Shown: positions 58,822-64,000 of the stretch, in pieces
How the letters are laid out: each line of letters begins with the position of its first letter
Numbering within the stretch: position 1 is the first letter of the stretch
Assembly (NCBI RefSeq): GCF_048773025.1
Contig: NC_133570.1
Span: forward strand, 21,364,001 to 21,428,000
Source of the DNA: Camelus bactrianus
Taxonomy: Eukaryota; Chordata; Mammalia; Artiodactyla; Camelidae
Reading direction: 5' to 3'
DNA length: 64,000 bases
Position numbers and translations under genes: made by a program
The notes under the pieces: generated by a model
What the model was told of the DNA's origin: nothing
The model's database searches: none
What the model saw: only the letters and a program-made list of their open reading frames with translations

Positions 58822-60575
58822 TTCCCTGAGCTCACTCAGCTCTTCTGTCTTGAACATCTCATTTGTTTTTCATGTTTGTGTTTTGGAAATAATTACACGT
58901 TTAAACACAACTGGAGAGGTTTCATGAAGAACTCCTGCAGAACCATTCCCAGATGTATTAGTTTGTAACATTTGCCACAGGTGCTTTTTGGATACCCCCT
59001 CTCCTCTCTGTCTCTGCATTTGTGTGTCTAGATGCACATCCATTAACACGTGTACACGGCGCTCACACAGCAACACAGAATGTTTATTTTCAAAATCACT
59101 GGGGAACAACTTCTATCTTCCAGCATCTGAGCCTTCACATTTCTTCTTAAATACACTTCAGAATCCGTAAAATACATCATTTTGAGGTCAAAAAATCATT
59201 GGTTTTTAATATATTCACACCTTTGAACAACCACGAACACTCTACCTTCCAGAGCATTTCATCCTCATAAAACGAAGGCTTCATCCATCACCAGTCAGTC
59301 CCCTTTCCCGGGTGCCTCCAACTTCCAAACCATTCACATGCTTCCGGCCTAGTCTAGATTTGTCACATAACTGCATATTGCCCGTTGTGTCTGGCTTCTG
59401 TCCCTTTTTTATACTGTTTTCAACATTCCTTCCTGTTGAAGCGAGTGTGAGTAACTCCTTCTTTTTTGTGACTGAATAACTGCAACCCATCAGCACGTGC
59501 CTGACTCTGTGAGCATCTGAGTGCCCCGTGCATAAGCACCAGACCTCGGCCGTGACCAGCTCTTCCCTTTTTGCTAGTACTCTCCCTGGGTTTGTGCTGA
59601 AACTGCCCTGTCCTGGCTCCAACCTCATTTAGGGCAAATCAGGATGGATGGTCACAGGGATAGCTAATTTTACGTGTCACCTTGATGGGCCACAGGCTGC
59701 CCAGAGGACAGATTACTTCTGGATGTGTCTGGAAGGCTGTTCCTGGGTGAGATTAACATTTGCTCTGTGGACTCAGAAAATACACTGCCCCACCCCACGT
59801 GGGTGGGCATCACGCAAGATGCTGAGGATCTGTATAGATTAAACTGGGGGAGGGTTTCACCTCATTTGTCCCATCTTATTGTATGAGCTGAGGCATTTCA
59901 TCTCCCCTTCCCCAGGGAGGGAGGCAGGGGGAGGGCAGAGCCTGGGTGTCCAGCTCCACCCTGCTTCTTCTTGGCACAGATCTCAACATCCGTGGTTGCA
60001 AGGAGGCAGCAGGGCATGGATTTTGGGAAGGTGGTTAGTGTTACCCTGTCTTGTTCCGAGGTCCAGTAGCTGCTTTGGGAACCAGTCTTAAGTGGGTCAA
60101 AAGAGAATGGTGTCCAGTATCTACTGTGTCCAGAAATTCCTTTACTGGAAGTGCCAGTGAACATCCCACCCGCAGACCAGCGCAGAGCAAAGACAGGGTG
60201 ATGTCTGAGCAACTTACACTGGGGACTGAGGAGGACTGGAGGGATCATGAGAGGTCCCAGCTCTGCCTTGGACCCTGGGATGGGGGCATCGCATGTCCTC
60301 TAACACCCAGGCTGGGACAACCTCCTCCCCTTGTCCCCCACAGAAGGAGGAGACCTGGGACCCATGTGCCATTAACAGCACAGTTCCCACAATAGGAGGA
60401 GAGGACACACCAGCTTGGCTCCAGACCCTGGGCTCTGTCCTGGTCTCAGACTGTCCTGACTCAGAAAATTCATGTCAATGAGTTTTAATCACTCTGGAAG
60501 CTCTGCTGTCTCGAGATGAAGACTTTCCCAGAATCAAGGGACAGGTCAAGGGTGGGGAAGAAGGGGCAGGAACAG
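58822..60575. other. Spacer between segments 12 and 13
   Basis: No gene recognised. The part at about 58870-59620 looks like old antisense LINE 3' UTR. An ancient repeat follows, then GC-rich DNA. Both IGLV2-like genes share related 3' flanks. Confidence 0.55.
59655..59860 (-). repeat. Ancient interspersed repeat, family uncertain
   Basis: The text 'ctaattttacgtgtcacc', 'atgggccacaggctgcccag', 'gagattaacatttgctctg' and 'acgtgggtgggcatcac' belongs to the same old repeat as 27.44-27.83 kb, in the opposite direction. Confidence 0.55.
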
Positions 60576-60622
60576 ATTTGCATGGAGGCCCTGCCCTGTG
60601 CAGCAGAGGGAGGGGATAAGAG
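60576..60622 (+). promoter_or_regulatory. Octamer and TATA-like box of segment 13
   Basis: Perfect ATTTGCAT (60576-60583) and GATAAGAG (60615-60622). Confidence 0.88.
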
Positions 60623-60684
60623 AGGTCTGGGGACCAGGCCCAGGGTTGGGGGCTCAGGAGGCAATGCTCTGGGGCATCTCCAGC

Positions 60685-61117
60685 ATGGCCTGGGCTCTGC
60701 TCCTTGTCACCCTCCTCACTCAGGGCACAGGTGAGGCTCCAGGGAAGGGACATGGGGACTTAAGGGTGACCTGGGGCCCAGCCCTGAACTGACCTGAGTG
60801 TGTTTCTGCTCCTTTCAGGATCCTGGGCCCAGTTGGCCCTGACTCAGCCTCCCTCAGTGTCCGTGACTCTGGGACACCATCTTCTGCGCTGGAACCAGCA
60901 GCAACATTGGGAGCTATAACGAAGTATCCTGGTACCAACAGCCCCCAGGCACGGTCCCCAGACTCCTGATTTATGATGTCAGTAGTTGGCACTCAGGGAT
61001 CTCTAATCGCTTCTCTGCTCCAATTCTGGCAACACAGCCTCCATGATCATCTCTGGGCTCCAGTCTGAGGACAACGCTGGTTATTACTGTGCCTCATATA
61101 GACGTGGTGGCACTGCG
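60685..61117 (+). pseudogene. IGLV2: IGLV2-like segment 13, pseudogene
   Basis: The leader exon 60685-60730 (MAWALLLVTLLTQGTG) and its splice sites are intact, with the V exon at 60819-61117. The mature part starts [15 protein letters not shown]. About 8 bp are then missing before the Cys23 region compared with segment 12, which shifts the frame. One base is missing again in FR3 (TTCTCTGCTCC for TTCTCTGGCTCC). CDR1 text like SSNIGSYN and the FR3 end GYYC are still readable in pieces. It is the tandem duplicate of segment 12 at an offset of about 2.37 kb. The promoter is intact, so it may be transcribed without yielding a usable chain. Confidence 0.92.
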
Positions 61118-61156
61118 CACACTGGTCCACGTTCCTGGGGAAGTGAGACCGAAACC
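61118..61156 (+). other. 23-RSS of segment 13
   Basis: Heptamer CACACTG (61118-61124), 23 bp spacer, nonamer ACCGAAACC (61148-61156). Confidence 0.82.
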
Positions 61157-62337
61157 TGCCCTGAGCTCACTCAGCTCTTCTCTCCTAAGTTCAAGCTTTC
61201 ATTTGTCTTTGGTTATTATTTTATTTTGGAAAAATTCCAAACTGAAATGAATCTTTAAGGGTAATACAAAGAACTCCTCGTAACCTTTTCCCCAAATGGC
61301 CAATTTTGGTCATTTTGACTCATTTACATCATCTCCTTATCTCTCATTTTCTCTCTCCTTCTAAATAGGCATGTGTACTTGTATGTTTATATGCAAACGT
61401 CTGCATAATCAGACGGACACAACACACACACCCTGCCCTCTGTGAAGTCTCGAAAGCTGCTGCACCGTGAGCCCCTCCTAAAGTGATAAATAGTGATGGA
61501 GGGTCTCAGGCTTATCCTGCTGTTACAAGTCTTTTCTCAAAGACCCTCAGCAGCCCCAGGCTTTAGCCTCAGGTCTAAGTTGCGAGCCATTGTGGAAGAT
61601 GGGGACAGAGGGTTGTGTGAGGATCTTCGCTAATAGGAAGATTGAAAAGGGGTTGGGAAGGAGGGAGAGGTGCCAGGCCCTGCTTTGGTGCCTGAGAATT
61701 GGCAGTTAGGACCCTGTCCTCACCCTTGTCTGACATGGCAAGTTGGGGTATCCCACACATCCACATGGTAACTCCTATAACAAGACAATATAGGGCCATC
61801 CCAAGGGTGGCTCCTATCCCAGGGGACAATCTCTGGGTCAATGGTGAGGTCCATTCCCTCTTCTAAATGATGAGGTCCAAACAGAGCCCAGAGAATTAGG
61901 GCAGAGAGATTGAGTCTGGCATTAACTTAGGAGCAGGGGAGGAAATGGCATTGATTCCAATTGCTATGTACTGTCCTGTCCTATGACTGGATTGGAGAAT
62001 AAAGCAAATCGTCACTTGACTCAAGGTCCAGAGATGCCTGGGCAGGTGCATGGGTCAGCTCCTCCTCCTCACCCGGGGTCATCACTGGCTGATTCCCATT
62101 GACTGAGTGTGGACCAGGGCAGGATGCTAACCAGAAGCACAGAGGCTCTGAGCAAGGAGGGATGGGGAAGGAGTCCACATCCACAATGAAATGTTTTTTT
62201 AAAATTGTAAATTGAATACTCTGGAAATGAGAAACAAGGGCTGAGTTGGTATTTAAAACGGGGAGAAGAGAAAGAGGTTTTGGACCCCCTTTCTGGTCCC
62301 CAAGCACATAATAAACAATCTTATGGTTCCTGGTGAA
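61157..62337. other. Spacer downstream of segment 13
   Basis: No gene recognised. The first 250 bp resemble the old antisense LINE 3' UTR also found after segment 12. Confidence 0.55.
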
Positions 62338-62580
62338 AGGGGGTGGGAAGGGATAAATTTGGGAATTTAGGATTAAATATTAGCCACTATATATAAAACT
62401 AGATTTTTAAAAAATTTTCCTCTATATAGCTCAGGGAACTATGTTCAATACCTTGTAACAACCTTTAAGGAAAAAGAATATGAAAACAAATGTGTGTATG
62501 TATACACATGCCTGGGACACTGTGCTGCACACCAGAAGGTGACACATTGTAACTGACTGTACTTTAAAACAAAATTCTAT
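62338..62580 (+). mobile_element. 5'-truncated LINE-1 3' end
   Basis: 'gtgggaagggataaatttggg', 'tagctcagggaactatgttc', 'aaaaagaatatgaaaac' and 'ctgcacaccagaagg' with 'gacacattgtaactgac' mark the 3' UTR of a cetartiodactyl-type LINE-1. It is a different subfamily from the 50.4 kb copy. Confidence 0.8.
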
Positions 62581-62634
62581 GGTTAATCTTCTTTTTTTCT
62601 CTTTTCTAGCTTATCGAAGAGAGTGTTTTACTTT

Positions 62635-64000
62635 TTTTTAACATTTTTTTTGAGTTATAGTCATTTTACAATGTTCTGTCAAATTCCAGTGTAGAGCACA
62701 ATGTTTCAGTTATACATGAACATACTTATATTCATGTCACATTTTTTATCTCTATGAGCTACAAGATCTTGTACATATTTCCATATGCTATACAGTATGA
62801 TCTTGTTTATCTATTCTATGTTTTGACATCCCATTCTGTCCCTACCCACCCCATGCCCCCTTGGCAACCACAAGGTTGCATTCTACGTCTATGAGTTTGT
62901 TTCTTTTTTGTATTTATGTTTTAGGTTTTTTTTTTTTCTTAGATTCCAAATATGAGCGATCTCATATGGTATTTTTATTTCTCTTTCTGGCTTACTTCAC
63001 TTAGAATGACATCCTCCAGGAATATCCATTTTGCTGCAAATGGCGTTATGTTGTCAGTTTCTATGGCTGAATAGTATTCCATTGTATAAATATACCAGCT
63101 CTTCTTTATCCAGTCAGCTGTTGATGGACATTTAGGCTGTTTCCATGCCTTGGCTATTGTAAATAGTGCTGCTAGGAATATTGGCATGCAGGTGTCATTT
63201 AGAAGTTGGGTTTCTTCTGGATATATGCCCAGGAGAGGGATTCCTGGGTCCTATGGTAAGTGGATTCCTAGTCTTTGGAGACTGTTTTCCATACTGTTTT
63301 CCACAGTGGCTGCACCAAACTGCATTCCCACCAGCAGTGTAGGAGGGTTCCCTTTTCTCCACAGCCTCTCCAGCATTTGTCATTTGTGGATTTTTAATGA
63401 TGGCCATTGTGACTGGTGTGAGGTGATACATCATTGTAGTTTTGATTTGCATTCCTCTGATAATTAGTGATATTGAGCATTTTTTCGTGTGCCTAATGAT
63501 CATTTGTATTTCTTCCTTGGAGAATTGCTTGTTTAGGTCTTCTGCCCATTATTGGATTGGGTTGTTTGTATTTTCCTTATTAAGTCATATCAGCTGCTTA
63601 TATATTCTGGAGATCAAGCTTTGTCGGTTTCATTTGCAAAAATTATCTCGCATTCCGTCAGTTGTTATTTTGTTTTACTTATGTTTTCCTTTGCTGTGCA
63701 GAAGCTTGTAAGTTTCATTAGGTCCCATTTCTTTATTCTTGCTTTTATTTCTATTGCTTGGCTAGACTGTCCTAGGAGAACATTTTTGTGATATATGTCA
63801 GATAATGATTTGCCTCTATTTTCTTCTAGGAGGTTTATTGTATTTTGTCTTATATTTAAGTCTGTGATCCATTTTGAGTTTATTTTAGTGCATGGTGCCC
63901 GGGAGTGTTCTAGTTTCATTGCTTTACATGTTGCTGTCCAGTTTTGCCAACATCATTTGCTGAAGAGACTGTCATTATTCCATTGTATATTCTTGCCTCC
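62635..64000 (-). mobile_element. LINE-1, antisense, runs past window end
   Basis: The + strand begins with the antisense 3' UTR ('gttatagtcattttacaatg', 'ctacaagatcttgtacat') and continues into ORF2. Minus-strand frames read FTIAKAWKQPKCPST and YTMEYYSAIE (62975-63187), then [20 protein letters not shown] (63195-63503), then KINSKWITDLNIRQ (63665-63919). This is the ORF2 C-terminal region, broken by stops and frameshifts. It is the same family as the 50.4-54.5 kb copy but inverted. The 5' part is beyond the window. Confidence 0.93.

Overview
The window is a stretch of germline immunoglobulin lambda light-chain variable (IGLV) locus from a placental mammal. It holds 13 V segments (one cut by the window start), all on the + strand. 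The complete ones each have an octamer promoter, a TATA-like box, a 45-46 nt leader exon, a short intron, a V exon and a 3' recombination signal (heptamer, about 23 bp spacer, nonamer). No J or C segment and no non-immunoglobulin host gene was recognised. The young LINE-1 3' ends (GACACAACATTGTAAAATG tails) and the lack of Alu, PRE-1, Bov-tA/BovB, ERE and SINEC elements suggest a camelid (Tylopoda). This species call rests on remembered repeat consensus and is moderate.

Layout: 1-43 kb is an IGLV3-rich array with two IGLV4/9-like segments. Potentially functional IGLV3 segments lie at 3.3, 11.6, 21.0 and 39.5 kb, with an intact partial one at 1-135. IGLV3 pseudogenes lie at 7.2, 26.0, 30.2 (split by a LINE-1) and 42.2 kb. 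The IGLV4/9-like pair at 16.4 and 34.9 kb carries complementary defects. The array grew by tandem duplication: about 12.35-21.5 kb matches about 31.2-40.0 kb at roughly 97% by eye, and 3.2-8.0 kb matches 20.9-26.8 kb. Old antisense LINE-1 blocks recur in the spacers as part of these units.

43-58 kb is a V-poor interval: unannotated GC-rich DNA, MIR copies, an antisense LINE-1/HAL1-like fossil (48.5-50.4 kb), a younger sense LINE-1 ORF2 copy (50.4-54.5 kb), a GGAT-type microsatellite and a class I ERV solo LTR. 58-61 kb holds two IGLV2-like segments: one intact except for a stop in CDR3, one frameshifted. 62.3 kb to the end is LINE-1 in both orientations.

The segments act together as the donor pool for V(D)J recombination to downstream J-lambda/C-lambda genes outside the window. 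CTCF-like motifs recur in the spacers, mostly in the same orientation. I found no candidate for a wholly new biological system. The most interesting points are the duplication history, CDR-focused divergence between two duplicate V genes, the complementary lesions of the IGLV4/9-like pair, and a shared ATG-to-ATT start loss in two different pseudogenes.
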